Assembly: GCA_009617715.1 (NCBI GenBank) | Contig: VTFK01000152.1 | Location: 2,757,617-2,821,616, forward strand | Source: Plectrocnemia conspersa | Taxonomy: Eukaryota > Arthropoda > Insecta > Trichoptera > Polycentropodidae | DNA length: 64,000 nt | Direction of reading: 5' to 3' | In this document: positions 24,737-36,713 of the stretch, piece by piece | Layout: each line of letters opens with the position of its first letter | Numbering within the stretch: the first letter of the stretch is position 1 | The notes under the pieces: model-generated | What the model was told of the DNA's origin: nothing | What the model saw: only the letters and a program-made list of their open reading frames with translations | The model's database searches: none | Program-made: the position numbers and the translations under genes

Positions 24737-25230
24737 CAATAGCCATTGAATACCATATCGTTGTGTTATAAGTCGTAGAATAATTTTGCGCACAATGCGT
24801 TTCTGAAGAGATCTCCTTAAAACTTCCTGATTAAACCTTAGCAAATCTAACAGCTCATAAATGTAAGATTAGAAAAGCTCCAAGGCATTTTCTTGAAAGG
24901 TGCAACAATTTTTATGCTTGTTTAAGCATTATATACTTCCCCGTTTTTAGAAAATCCGACAACATATTTTTAATCCCAAAACTAGTAAAGCACCCTAGGC
25001 TAACTTAAAGTTACCGATCAATCAGTCTTTAGCCCAGCAAAATCTTCAAGCGATTTATCTTAAAAACGCTTTTACATTCAGTAAATAAAGTTATTCCAAG
25101 TTTGCAATTGCTTTAGAGCAGATGATTCGACGGCACACCAGCTCACTGGAGTTGCCGAGTTTATATCTAAAAAAAAATATATCCATAAAGATACGGACAT
25201 GGCTTTTTAATATAAAAAAAGTCTAACATT
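24737..25230. other. No feature seen
   Basis: AT-rich sequence with no recognisable gene, RNA or repeat. Confidence 0.5.
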
Positions 25231-25500
25231 TCTTTCTAACATTTTCTGCGAATTTCGGTCAAAGTAAACTGAGCCAATAAACATTTCATAAACAAATGTT
25301 TTTCGAATGCGTATAAGCATTTTTTTGTTTTTCACAAAAATTTGCGACGCAAACCTGTTTTTGAGATAAGCGTGAAACGATAATAAACGGTGGGCTTTTC
25401 TAACATTTTTTTTTCGTTTAACGAACGAATTCTGTAAATTTCGATCATGGTAGATACCGCCGAAAAACATCTATTTACAAATGATTTTTGAAGGCGTAAC
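25231..25500. repeat. Two-unit tandem repeat, about 165-bp period
   Basis: TTTCTAACATTTT begins each unit (about 25233 and 25396). Each continues through a GAATTTCGGTCA / AAATTTCGATCA box, an AAACATTTC / AAACATCTA box, an ACAAATG box, and ends in a TTTTTTTGTTTTTCAC / TTTTTTCTTGC tract. Units are diverged. The repeat gives a minus-strand frame with an internal duplication, which I do not take as a gene. Confidence 0.65.
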
Positions 25501-25647
25501 ACCATTTTTTCTTGCTTGACTAGCTTTTACTAGGGGGGTGATTTTTGGAGTTGTGATTAGACCTAAATGCAAATAGCTCTTTATTGGCTTATTCTCTTAA
25601 TTGTCTAAGCTTCCTTGAAGGACTATTTTAAAAGATGTGACAATCGG

Positions 25648-25712
25648 TCACATCACTAGTGGCAACCAACGACGACCGCGGTACCTACTCTCGGACACGA
25701 ATCAATCTCGGA
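25648..25712 (+). repeat. Dispersed repeat pair, first copy (with 50122-50192)
   Basis: Shared boxes: TCACATCACYARYTGGCAA, then GCGACG/ACGACG, then GTACCTACTCTCGGACACG. Both copies are preceded at some distance by a TTTTTGGAGWTGTRRTTAGA box (about 25542 and 50082), so the full repeat is probably about 170 bp with diverged middle. Confidence 0.65.
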
Positions 25713-27300
25713 AATGATATATTTTGTACAATAATTTATCTTCCTCAAAAAATTAAACGCAGGCATATTTATATTTGTAGCTCTGTAAGTATTAATAATT
25801 GCTAATCTTCATAGCTAAAATTTTTTTTATCGTCATATATTTATTGACGTATTCAAAACTTATAAGAAGATTGTTTTATTTGTTTAGTAATCTACGTTGG
25901 TGTGAACACAGCCATATAACGTAGTAAGGGTTAACTTTATGCGGGACTCGGAACTCATATAATCTTCGAGTAATTGCAAATATTCCGCATATGAAACGTG
26001 AAACGCAAATCCGACCTTTCGAGAGGTTTAAGAACGAAGTTTAATGCTTAATGCCGTGCCGCAGTAAAACTTGAGCGTTATATGGAATTTTACTGTTGCG
26101 TAATAATAACTCTTAAAAGCAGTTTCAGTTGATCGTGTTAAATTCGCTTTTCACGTGCTTCCCACGTGAAAAATTCATCGGGTACACGGCCAATAAGGTC
26201 CCGCATAAAACTAGCATGAGCACCTTTCACACGGCCGCGAAAGCTTTAAATAAATGAACGAATAAGGGTTTGACCATAAAAATCTCCTTTACGACGCTCG
26301 AATTCTTGGCCGAAAAGGGAAAATTCTGCATTTTCGCAGAGGCACGTCGGCTAGAACTGATTTGTTCATGAATATGCGATGGACCGGTCAACCGATCCGC
26401 GGCGACGTTTTCACGTACGTTAGAATCTTTGCAGAATTTTCTTCCTATGACACGTATCCCTTTGTGAGGCGATAGTGCGATAGAATTGATACGGACACAA
26501 AAATATGTGATTTCGAATATAATGTTAAATAAGTTTAAGCAGAATTTTTCTTCTAGAGTACATAATTACTTGAGTACTTCATTAAAGTAATAAGCTAAAG
26601 TCACATACTTGATTACGGTGGACTTTATATGTTAAAAATATCAACGAAAGTTATCCATAAATATTATTATAATATGTGCTATAGAGCCTTGAAAATAAAA
26701 CTAGTAAAAAAATCATTACTTTTAAGAGCTACCACTTATATTACATCATTGCTCCCCTTTTCCAACCATTTTCAATATTGGCACCCCATGCACTGAATGG
26801 CGCGCACATTCTTTCGATGTACCCTGGATCGCTTTTTATGACTACCCGATACGGTGCATGTAAGAAATTCAAAAGTACTTAATATTTAACCCCAGCCCCT
26901 GTTTATTGATATTCAATTTTTTTAGCTATACTCTTAAATACCATTCTGCATAATATATTTACATTAAAAAATTCCGACATCACACTATTTAATAAACTGT
27001 CGCGTTTGTTATTTACTATCCAAAACAATACGTAGCACATTGTCTACAAGAAAAACCTAATCATAAAATGCTTTTGCGCAGTGTTTTACTATTTGTATGT
27101 TTATTCTGCACGTGAATTTTTTTACGTGAATTATTTATTTCATTTAAAAAATATTATTTTATGTTACACTCCTTTCGACTGGGAAATGTTGATTAAAAAA
27201 TAGCCCTGTAAGTGAAAGACCTATTAAACTGGATGACGTAGAACAGGTGCTAATAATAATGAATGTGTATTTTTTGGTAAAGTTATATTTTCACTAGTTA
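25713..27300. other. Intergenic or intronic DNA
   Basis: The part 25900-26450 is GC-richer. Apart from the candidate coding fragment at 26741-26878, nothing could be supported. Confidence 0.5.
26741..26878 (-). pseudogene. Candidate coding fragment, unknown protein
   Basis: A 46-codon minus-strand frame between two TAA stops reads like protein, with HAPYRVVIKSDPGYIERM and PFSAWGANIENGWKRGAMM. Its composition is unlike the F/I/K/N/Y-rich chance frames of the surrounding DNA. It has no ATG at its beginning and no recognised family. It may be an exon piece or transposon relic, or may be chance. Confidence 0.25.
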
Positions 27301-28248
27301 AATCCAAATACTGTTTCATAGTAGATACATATTTCTACTAGCGAAAATATAATTTAACTGATAGGCGCTAATATTCTGCTTTAATATGTCTATAAAACTC
27401 AATTTTACAGTTGCGAAACGTCCATTTGCTGTTCAAACCCAAACCTAACCTAATGAAAGTTCTAAAAATAATTATAGTTTTTGAACTTTCATCAAGTCAA
27501 GTCCAAAATACAAACTAAGCCAACTCATCTCTGAGGGTAAAAATAAGCGAGGAAATAAGTACAGACAGACATCGTATCTCACATATTGCTTCATAGTTTT
27601 TTTTTATTTCAATATTACACTATGTTTTAAAAATATGATAGCTATCCTTACCAATATTACTATGGACTTCTAATATAAAAGGTCTGATCAAAGTATTTTC
27701 AAACCGAATTATGGTCAATAGAAGAGCGCAAAAACAATTATCACTTCTCAGAAGACAAAAATTCACGTCAAAAGTAATAAAATCGGGTCGGCGCCGTCGC
27801 AGTGGGAACGCTCGGTAACGAGCGTTCGGCGGCACGATTTTATTGCTTTTGACGTGGATTTTTGACTTCTGAGAAGGGATAATTGTTTTTTGCGCTCTCC
27901 TATTGGTCAAAATTCGGTTTATATGTTCCTCGTTTAATTTGTAATCTATTAGAGGCCTTGTTGGTGTTGCTTTAGTGTGATTATCTTAACGTTATGGCAA
28001 CACTAACGTATTTTTTAATAGTCAATTTTGCATTTTAATGCTCCATAGCTCAGTATAATAAAAAAAACATAGCTTATAGTAGTTGCATTGATCTTGAAAG
28101 TCTAATAAAAAGACTGTGCAAATTTCAAGACACTAGAGCTCACAGCACAAGAGTTTTTGTTGCTATATATTTTACAAGATTGCCGAAACCTAATGGAACA
28201 AAAACACAATATTGAGTTACTTTATCGGGTTTTTAATCTAAATCTCTT
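27301..28248 (+). mobile_element. Large dispersed repeat with foldback core, copy 2
   Basis: The same element as 7004-7882, in the same orientation, with the same ordered landmarks from GCGAAAATATAATTTAACTG to GAGTTACTTTATCGGGTTTT. This copy has an extra piece near 27464-27516 that makes a small inverted repeat (AAAGTTCTAAAA against TTTTTGAACTTT). Its right end is joined directly to a series of half-copies of the foldback core (28261-28615). Confidence 0.75.
27707..27914. repeat. Foldback core of copy 2, centre inverted relative to copy 1
   Basis: The arms match those of 7341-7548. In the centre, however, the GACGGCG-type tract lies on the left as CGCCGTCGCAGTGGGAACGC and the GAGCGTT side is on the right. 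This is the reverse complement of the arrangement in copy 1. It indicates inversion of the loop or replication through the hairpin. Confidence 0.8.
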
Positions 28249-28260
28249 AAATCTAAAGTT

Positions 28261-28615
28261 ACCACTGCGACGGCGCCAACACGATTTTATTGCTTTTGAC
28301 GTGGATTTTTGACTTTTGAGAAGGGATAATTGTTTTTTGCGCTCTCCTATTGGTCAAAATTCTGTTTATATATTCCTCATTTAATTTGTAATATTATTAT
28401 AGTCGTGGTGTGAGCGTCAGATTACCGAGCGTTCCCACTACGACGGCGACAATTCAAGTTAATTGCTTTTGACGAGGATTTTTGACTTCTGAGGAGGGAT
28501 AATTGTTTTTTGCGCACTCCTATTGGGCAAATTATTCGATTCTCACTCGTAATATTGTTATAAAAAGTCTTAATAATCAAGCGTCTTCACCGCGATGGCA
28601 CGATTTTATTACTTG
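28261..28615 (+). repeat. Array of three right-half copies of the foldback core
   Basis: Starts at 28261 (CACTGCGACGGCGCC), 28424 (ACCGAGCGTTCCCACTACGA) and about 28580 (CACCGCGATGGCACGATTTT), giving a period near 160 bp. The first two run through GATTTTTGACTT and the AATTGTTTTTTGCGC box to a CTCCTATTGG end. The third stops after the ACGATTTTATTACTT box. Divergence increases to the right. Confidence 0.75.
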
Positions 28616-31050
28616 TAAGCTGGACTGAAAATTCGCTATATGGCAACACTGAGCAGCAAAGAAAACGCGACTTATTATCAAGTTAATATTATGAGTAGAT
28701 ATTTTTAATAATTTTTAATGCCTAATTAAATTATTTGGCATAAAATATGATTTCAAAAAATTTTTATATATTTATTTGTAGCATAAAAAGGGTTAAATCG
28801 TACCTATTATTATTTATTCAAGCAATTATATTACGATGTTAAGAAATATAATATAATACAAAATGCCACTTTTCTCATAAGGCCCGGAATCATTGTTTTC
28901 CCAAGGCCCGAGCTCGCTCTCGGCGGCCCTGAGTATAGGAAGCCTTACCATATACAAATTAATTGGATAATAAGAGTAATTACCATTCAATTTATATTAT
29001 CTTTTTAATATAATATTCCATTTAAGAATTTAAATTATCAAAGTAAAAAACAGGTACATAGGCTCTCGAATTTTAAATATTATATAAATTTTATTATATC
29101 GTTAAAGTTGTTTAGAGGGGTAGGCGGCTCCATTATGATCTTTGACGTAAAACAATTTTATAATTAAAAACTTAGCAATTTCGCATTATGCCTAAAGTTT
29201 AAAAGCTAAGGCATTAAGAGCGAACATAATTAATATCGCATGATGTCTGCCTGCTGCGCAGTGTGTAGTAAGCAGCATCGCAATATCCGGCGTAACTCTC
29301 AGCCGTCAACCGCTTTGAAGAGTTACTTCGGAGTTAATTTAGCTGAAAATTAAGTGGATACACAACAGGAGGAGCCCTTTTCACGCGTCTTATCCTCAAC
29401 TTTCCATATTTCAGCTTAAGTGCGTCGCAGGGTAATAGGGTCTGCGCCGCATCTGCGTCTGAAACTTCGTCGATAGTTTTACGCCGCCGTTTCGGCTTTT
29501 AAACGACTTAAACTTTTTTCGTTATTTATTTTTTAACGTTGGAAAAATTGACAAAGTATCCTCGGTAATGCCACGACGGCGGCTTAAACGTTGGAAGCGA
29601 GTTCAATTTTGCACAAAGCGAACTACAATGCTCGAGTGGATTAGGGTGGAATTGGAAATTATTTTCCTTCTGTGGATTATCTTTGTATCGGTATTTTTGT
29701 GGGTGTTTCCAACAAAAAGTTATTATACTTCAACTTCTTTGAGTACACAATGCAATGCGATTAAAGTTTCGTAACGCTTTAGTAAAATATAACTAACTGT
29801 ACCCATTCCTTTAATCACTGTAATTCTGCTGCTTTCATGCGCAATTTTATGTTCTAATGTAGAAAGCGAAATACGCATAATACTATTCAATTTAAACAGT
29901 AGTGGTATTTATATATATGTTTCCAATCCCATTGATGTTTTATAGTTACATGAACTTTGTAGATTCTTTCACTTTTTGCATCTCTCCTCTGCGACCAAAG
30001 ATCGGCGACAGTTTGGGGTAGTTGTGTGGTGACTGCGGCCGGTGCAAGTTATATCCACCCCTTATTTATTGTACGCTTGCGGCTTTTTTGCACACTACGT
30101 ACCTCTACTGACCACTTCGTTTAATTTTCCCGGCGAGCTTGCTCCCTTTTTTTTTTGAATCGATATCGTTTTATTACCGCCACTTGGGCCGTTTTATTAG
30201 ATTTTGTTTATTGTCCAGTTCGGTTTTACAGCGACGTTTCATTTGTGAATATCGCCACTGTTATCGCCGCACAATGTTGCACGCTTAAAAAATTCGACTC
30301 GATAACATTATTTTTAATGCCATTTTTAACCACCGTAACACATGGAAAATATAGTACTGTAAAATGCTGTTTGCATATAATTTCATTGGCATTATTTTAA
30401 TTCCTCTAAAGTACTTCACAATTTTTTAAGCTTAATTCAAAAAAAATATTACAACATTTATAGTTGACAAGAACTTAATGCAATCTATTCCTAACAATCA
30501 CTATTAGCAAGATTAAATGCGAAGATGCTAAAAAAACTTTTGGTAAACACCCATACGTAAATTCCGGGTCTTGCTTCAGGCAGGAAAAAAATCACTCGAT
30601 ATTGCGTCATCGGGCCATAATATTTTTAAACATTCGCGTTGTAACAAAAAAAATCACATCAATTGAACATGTCATAGAATCATTTTAAAAAGAAAAACTA
30701 CAAAATTTTTTAAGGCAAAAAAATAAAATATTGCCTTATTAAGGCGAAACTGGATTAAAAATAATATAAATTATTATTAATTATTTCACAAAACAATGTT
30801 TTACAGTTTTTTAAAATTTTTTTTTTAATAATCGTTTACTTTTGCTCTACATATTATTTTAAACGCTTTTATAGCAATGGATAAAAACAATTTATTTTTA
30901 ATTAGTTGTAAGTAAAGTGTGATATTATAAGCTAAAGCGCGATTTTATATGCGCTTAGCGCAAAACACAGAAAGATCTTGCGCAAACACCAGATAGTACC
31001 GGCACTAGCAATAATTTAAATACGTGCGGTTTTATAATTATAAATATGTA
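28616..31050. other. Intergenic or intronic DNA, no gene recognised
   Basis: GC-richer islands at about 29220-29640 and 29990-30160 carry short frames (68 codons at 29568-29774, 81 codons at 30155-30400) with no recognised product. A small GGCCC-rich patch lies at 28880-28940. Confidence 0.5.
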
Positions 31051-31108
31051 GTTTTTTAAATCTTTCGTTGTAAGCTGATAGGTGTAAGCCCAATATGTTA
31101 CAACGGGG
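31051..31108 (+). repeat. Dispersed repeat 'Y', copy 1
   Basis: A TTTTAAATCTTTCGTTGTAAG box, then GGYGTAAGCCCAATRYGTTA ending in CAAC. The outer GTTGTAA and TTACAAC make it a small hairpin. The clearest other copy is 35508-35570; a partial one is at 45607. Confidence 0.7.
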
Positions 31109-31295
31109 TAAGTCAATCAGACACAAACAATGCCAACAAGTACGTAATATCCATTGTGCGTATGTATTTTTATCGTAGGAATTGTAAGAATTTTGTTGGG
31201 AGATAAAAATTGATAATATTTATATCCTCTTATGCACAAGTATCTTTTTTATTAAAAGTGAGTCAGTTGTATTATTTAAGATTCAGACCAGAGAA

Positions 31296-31441
31296 GCATG
31301 CTCGTGGTTATTTTGCACTATGTGATTATATAATACATGGCGCACAGAGCCCTCAAGCTCCTCGATTAATTAGCGTATCACAAAATCCAAACTTCTTAGA
31401 GGCTTTATTGCATACGTTTTCAAAGTGCTGATAGAATTTGT
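31296..31441 (+). repeat. Dispersed repeat, second copy (pair with 22156-22295)
   Basis: Shares ordered boxes with 22156-22295, ending in GAGGCTTTATTGCATACGTT. Here a plus-strand frame stays open across it (31210-31431), but the other copy is not open in the same frame, so coding is doubtful. Confidence 0.6.
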
Positions 31442-32527
31442 AGTCCCTTGAAATTTTAAATCGGTTTAAACTTAAGCATATTGTTATTTATTTTACAATA
31501 AAATTTAAAAAGTTTTCTTGCTCAAACATATGTCATATATGCTAAATCAGATGAGCACGCGCATAGATTTAAACATCAAAATAAAGTTTATTACAATTCT
31601 CAATGGAATATATTTAAAATTATTCATTGTCGATTCATATTGAACCTGTTTTTTATTAATTTTTTTTTTTTAATTAATAAGGTTTTTTCGAGAATTTTTC
31701 AAATAAATTCGCTGAGTAATGCACACTTGTTAGGCCGAGCGGCGTTGTTATGATTTCTATTGTTGATTAAATTATTTTGGCTGACCCAATTATTAATACG
31801 CTATTACAAAACCAGTAAATGGTACTAGGGTATATTATTATTATTATTACAGAAATTATCCTAAAGCAGCGCCACAAAATATTTTTTTTTTTAAGTTGAG
31901 AAACTTTTAGAATTACGAATTTAATTTTTAACACATGTACATAAAAACACGTTTAGAATAAATTGTACCGCAGACGACGATTTAGTCTTTCAAATTCTTA
32001 AAAATTCATGTTATTTAAAATTAGCATACAATTAAATGCATTTTTAAACTATTTTTAAATAATTTTATCAATTTTACGGAATTTTGGGTACTAGTCTAAA
32101 TGTACATTAAATAGCGCCGCATGTGAATTTATTTTGAAATGTATCATCTTTGTATCACTAGAATATAATACAAGTATTTAAAAATAATGACAATGGCTTT
32201 TAGACAACCCCCCCCCCCCTCCCCTGTCAACTTATACTCGGGACGAAAACCCCATTCCACCTAACCCAAGCTACTTTAGCGAATTAGATAGTTACTATAT
32301 AAGTTTTTTTATTTTATCAATGCTGACATTTAGCATTGATGTCAAAACAAAATTTTAATAAGAGTTAGTAGTTTTTTTATTGAAAAGAAATACGATACAG
32401 GAAAATATAAAAAAATGAAAATAATATAGAAATAATACAGACATTTTTTGTCACTCTGGAATTTGTTGGCTCTCTGTGATGATTGTTAATAAATAACATA
32501 TGGAACGGGATCCAAATCAGTCAATAA
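31442..32527. other. AT-rich DNA, no gene recognised
   Basis: Contains an ATT microsatellite near 31834-31850 and a C13-type homopolymer run near 32207-32220. No gene or RNA seen. Confidence 0.5.
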
Positions 32528-33100
32528 ATTATTACTGATTTAATTTGAGATGTCGTCTACAGTAAAGACTGCGTCTTAGTTTTATGCATAATAAATCCAT
32601 TAAAAGTTTAGCGTCTAAGCTGTTAATTGGAAATTTTGTAGTCTTTGGGCAACTTAATATTTTGTTATTGGATGCGCAAAATTAATTATTATCGGTTTTA
32701 GTTTTTAAGATCTCACATACTTTTATAAAATAAAATTCACCTTCCAACCACGGAGAAATTTTAGGAAGTGGCCTGGTTAAAAGATCGTTTATTTCAGAAA
32801 GTTTAAAAATATATAATTTTCATCATTAGTAAATTCCTAGTTTAAATTCATATGGGTAGTAAATAGCTTGCCACACTTTAATAACTTATCTCTGGAACAA
32901 GAACATTGATGATGTTTTGGAATGAAATATTTTTAAATTTGCATTTAAAAGTACTTGCGGAAATTACTCAAAAATACATTAAATAAGTACGTATATTTTA
33001 CAACGGCTGCATTTTTTTATTTCGCTAAAATTAGAATATTGAAAAGGTTGTGCCATATGTTTAAAAATATGCATACTTTTTTAGAAATTTTTAATAGAGG
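32528..33100 (-). pseudogene. Broken coding sequence of an unidentified repeated protein, second locus
   Basis: On the minus strand, 32528-32820 reads KLSEINDLLTRPLPKISPW, then LEGEFYFIKVCEILKTKT, a single stop, then KTTKFPINSLDAKLLMD and LLCIKLRRSLYCRRHLK. This is far more protein-like than the AT-rich background. Farther upstream (33055-33095) the DNA matches the relic at 15593-15630 (GTATGCATATTTTTAAACAT), and fragments such as SFQNIINVLVPEIS lie between. I infer one gene of a multi-copy, probably mobile, family broken by stops and frameshifts. No catalytic motif that names the family was found. Confidence 0.45.
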
Positions 33101-35181
33101 TCGAAAATATTTGAATGGCAGAAAAATGTTAACGATTTTTTTAACTACTCTACTACTTGACTTAATCTTTGATTTTTTAAACTAAAAACTATATTATTAA
33201 TCAGATAAGAATCGACAGATTGCAAAAATGTATGGAGGCTTTTCATATAGTTACGCAATATAATTTGCTTGTCGGCGTACTTACAATTATCTTTACCTTG
33301 TTCTTAATATAAAAACAGCCGTTATTAACAATTTTACTATGATTCGGGTATAAATTTGGCAACCTGAAATTCCTTAGTAATCGAAACTCGACACTTTGTA
33401 ATCAATCAAAGTAGATCGATTCGTTCCGATTTTTTGAGTATGAGTACCACTATTGTAGATGAAAAATGTATCATACATTCTCTAAATTTTTATCCATCGT
33501 TTAACTGAATTGGGTTTATCGTCCATGGCAGATTATAAGATAATTTCATACTAGTAGATCAAATAGAGAAAAAACCGCACATCGTTACTTTCACGACTAT
33601 CAAATTACATTTAACATATAAATATCTATCATTAACTATGACGATCGATTTTAACCACATGCTTGTTGTGTGTTTATGCATAACTGCTAATAACTTTTTT
33701 TAATTTGTATTACGGTTAATACAATTATATTGTCAATGTGGTGAAGTTAATTTTAATTAAAATATTTTAAGCACATACAACGCAATTTAAAACAAAGACA
33801 ATAAACTAAACTTTAAACGATATTGTATCGTTCCTGAATTAAAGCACACACGTTGCAAGAGATAAGACCACTAGGGACGTGGGTAAAATTGGATATGAAA
33901 TGAATTAAAATATGTATGTACATATGTATATATTGCGGTATAATTAAATTGTTTTCATATATGGGGGAATACAGAGAGCAATATAGCAAAAGTGTCAATG
34001 GGCAATACAAATGTCCTTGTCGGTCGAAATTAACGTCTATGAAAGTTTCAACATCACGCCCCGTGCAAGTCCTGCGAGCACAAATTGGATCGGTTTAAGA
34101 AATTACCAAGACACAACAGTACGTTCGAGTTTACAAATTAACTCGTTATTGCTGTAACGTGGCACCGACAAATATATAAACTGCTGCACTGCATGAGTTT
34201 CACAACAAACAACGTTTGAGAACCACCGCTTTTGAATGAATCATGCGCATAGTTGTGAACGAAACTAATGGCTTCGACCAGTTCTGCGCCGATTGTAATA
34301 ATAATGGCATTGTGCAAATTGAAAATATATAGTGATGTATTGATTAGTTATTTTAACAGAAATAGAATCATGCAATGCTAAAATATATGTTTTAAGAAAG
34401 GAACTCAAAATTGAAAAAAATAATACTAATGCTACTTTCCTCGAAGTGGCCTAAAGTCACGTTATCATTTAAAATTTTTTGGGTTGAACCAAAAACTTAT
34501 TAGTAAAAATCGAGCGATACCAGATAAGATGATCTGTTATTCCCTCGCTTCGCTTTCTAATTTCACATTCAGGTTGATTTTTAATAATCACCCTTAAGAA
34601 GACAATGAAATCAATCAAATTTGAATATGAAATTATGACCTAAGAAAAACGGCTCGTAAAGTCAAGCCCTTGAAACGGTCATAAAAATATATTTTTAGGA
34701 TAGCCCTTTTCTGGTAGCAATATGCTAAAGCGCCTTAAACTGTTTTTGAAATGCAAATTAAGCTAGCTGCGACAATGCGTGTGTAATGAAAAGATATATT
34801 GTTGATAAAATTAACGACCCCTCGGTGCGTACAATTCATTGAAAATAAATGGAAATTAATCTTAATATAAGCGTTGTATATGTATAAAACAAACAATGAA
34901 GTCCGATGGTATCTGCAGATAATGCTGATATGTTTGCATTGGCTTATGCGCAACATTAACTAGGCATAGTCTGAAAATACTGCGTATATAATAATTAGAG
35001 ACCGATACTCGGTAACCATTAAATGTTTCACGCCTACCTAAATTCACTATTTTATTTTTTTATTTAAAGAAACGCGGTAAGATAATACCAGCACGATAGA
35101 TCAATGGTATAAGTCGATGACCAATTCCTTAGTGATAATAATCTAATTATAATTCCGATCAATGATCAAAGATTATGTTTT
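33101..35181. other. Intergenic or intronic DNA, no gene recognised
   Basis: Only short frames (up to 76 codons) with no recognised product; no repeat or RNA gene supported. Confidence 0.5.
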
Positions 35182-35570
35182 CTTAGATTTTCCTAATCTC
35201 ATGGATGATTATTTAAAATCAAATATGTAGGGTTTTAGCATATAGAGAATGTAACATACAATAAAATATTGCATAATTTTGAATAAATTCTGATTTTTTT
35301 CATTTTTGTCTTGAGGATTGAAAATAAAAAAAAATTAAAATAGAGTTTATTGTATATAACGCAACTTTAATATATAAATAAACTGTTAATTGCCACTAAG
35401 CGAGATTTTTAATATTAAATATATATTAATGTGATAGCCAGCATGTGTCACACGGACAATAAAATTAACGGTATTTCAATAGCGCAATGAGCCGGCAAGA
35501 TCAGAGATTTTATTTTAAATATTCCGTTGTAACTTAACAGGCGTAAGCCCAATGCGTTACAACAGAATCA
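35182..35570 (+). repeat. Dispersed repeat 'X-Y', copy with both boxes
   Basis: Box X (TTAGATTTTCCTAATCTCAT followed by GGATGA) at 35182-35210 and box Y (ATTCCGTTGTAAC to GCGTTACAACA) at 35508-35570. The same two boxes, X reversed relative to the plus strand, lie at 45789-45819 and 45607-45630. This defines a repeat of a few hundred bp with diverged middle. Confidence 0.55.
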
Positions 35571-35840
35571 AATCTCTATCAACAAGTCAAATTAATTGAA
35601 CATAATTAATAATACAAGTGATATTTATATATTAATTTTAAATTATTATGTGTGTTTTAAATTATATAGATGTCACTTGAGTTTTAAAAACAACTGCCGT
35701 AACTCGAACTCGCTACCTCTGGATTATCAGTCAAACATTTCGAATTTAACTATCCGCCAAAAGAGCACGCCATAACGGAAATTCGTGCTTCAATAGCAGT
35801 TGAGACTAAGGATCGAAGTCTCCGTTTCGTATCTATTGAG

Positions 35841-35950
35841 TAACGATAATGATCGATAATGAACGATAATTTTCCATTATCGTTTCGATATCGTTAATGA
35901 ACGATAATGAACTTTTCGATTATCGATCTCTAACGATAATGAACGATATT
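35841..35950. repeat. Cluster of ACGATAATGA motifs in both orientations
   Basis: In 110 bp the motif TAACGATAATGA or GAACGATAATGA occurs repeatedly, with inverted forms (ATTATCGTTTCG, GATTATCGAT). It lies about 90 bp upstream of the hAT relic. Short repeated motifs near hAT ends commonly serve as transposase binding sites; that role is inferred, not shown. Confidence 0.6.
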
Positions 35951-36039
35951 CTTGTTTGTTTAAGCGATATTTGGCGGGAAAGTACAAAATAAAATAATGT
36001 TAACCAATGGCGCGCGAAATTAGCGCCCTTTGGCTTCAC

Positions 36040-36713
36040 ATGGCCGAACTAGTCTTGGTATTAAAAAAAGTTAAAGATGTGAGTGAGGGACTTTCTGCTG
36101 ATGATTCACTGACCGCTCAAAAAATATTCTTATTTCTCTTATCTTGGGAAAGTGCTCGCTGCTGACACAACAACTCACGAATTTATCGCTGAATTTCAGA
36201 GACAAATGGAACGAGTTTTGCCGAAACCTAGTACTGAAGAGCACCATGTACGTATGGCCAATCAACTTTACCCGTATTATAAGGGATTACCTCTTACTCA
36301 GTTCAACAAGGAAGAGTCCACTCTAAGAAGATTTCTTGACTCACATCCATCGTCTCAAGAGGTTGAACAGGAAACTCCAACAAGGCAGCATATCGGATTG
36401 GCAGCAACTCTTGCCCTCGACGACATGGATTTCATGGATCAGTTGGTGGCTGAAAAAGCTCAGCATGCGACTCTAAATCTGACAAAATCGGTAGTAGAAA
36501 AGTAGTGGGACTCCTTCAAGATTTATCCCGGACTTTCATCTTATAAAATTGATGTATTGACCTGGTGGAAAGATCTTCCTGTTGTTGGCGGCTGAAGCCA
36601 GAAAATAGCCAGAAAAGTGAACGAGTATTTTCTGCTAGAGGAAACCTCGTAACATCTCAGAGTATAAAGTTTGACCCGTCAACTGTTGAAAAGATCCTCT
36701 ACATAAAAAACTG
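36040..36713 (+). pseudogene. hAT-family transposase relic
   Basis: The first frame from ATG 36040 reads LKKVKDVSEGLSADDS and LTAQKIFLFLLSWE. A frameshift leads to 36152-36505, with TTTHEFIAEFQRQMERVLP, KGLPLTQFNKEESTLRRF and LAATLALDDMDFMDQLV. After a stop it continues with WDSFKIYPGLSSYKID and VLTWWKDLPVV. It ends with SERVFSARGNLVTSQ and DPSTVEKILYIKN. The LTWWKD box followed by SERVFS-GN-V and a terminal L-IK is the hAT C-terminal dimerisation domain. The N-terminal BED zinc finger and first catalytic part are missing. At least one frameshift and two stops show it is dead. No terminal repeats were identified. Confidence 0.85.

Noticed and set aside
32205..32222. Long C run as a functional element
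   Set aside because: A simple homopolymer; no structure around it supports a function.
35695..35765. tRNA gene on the minus strand
   Set aside because: A GCGAGTTCGAGTTACGG box resembles a B box and a loop-like GACTGATAATCC precedes it, but the acceptor and anticodon stems do not pair. At most it is a tRNA-derived SINE fragment.
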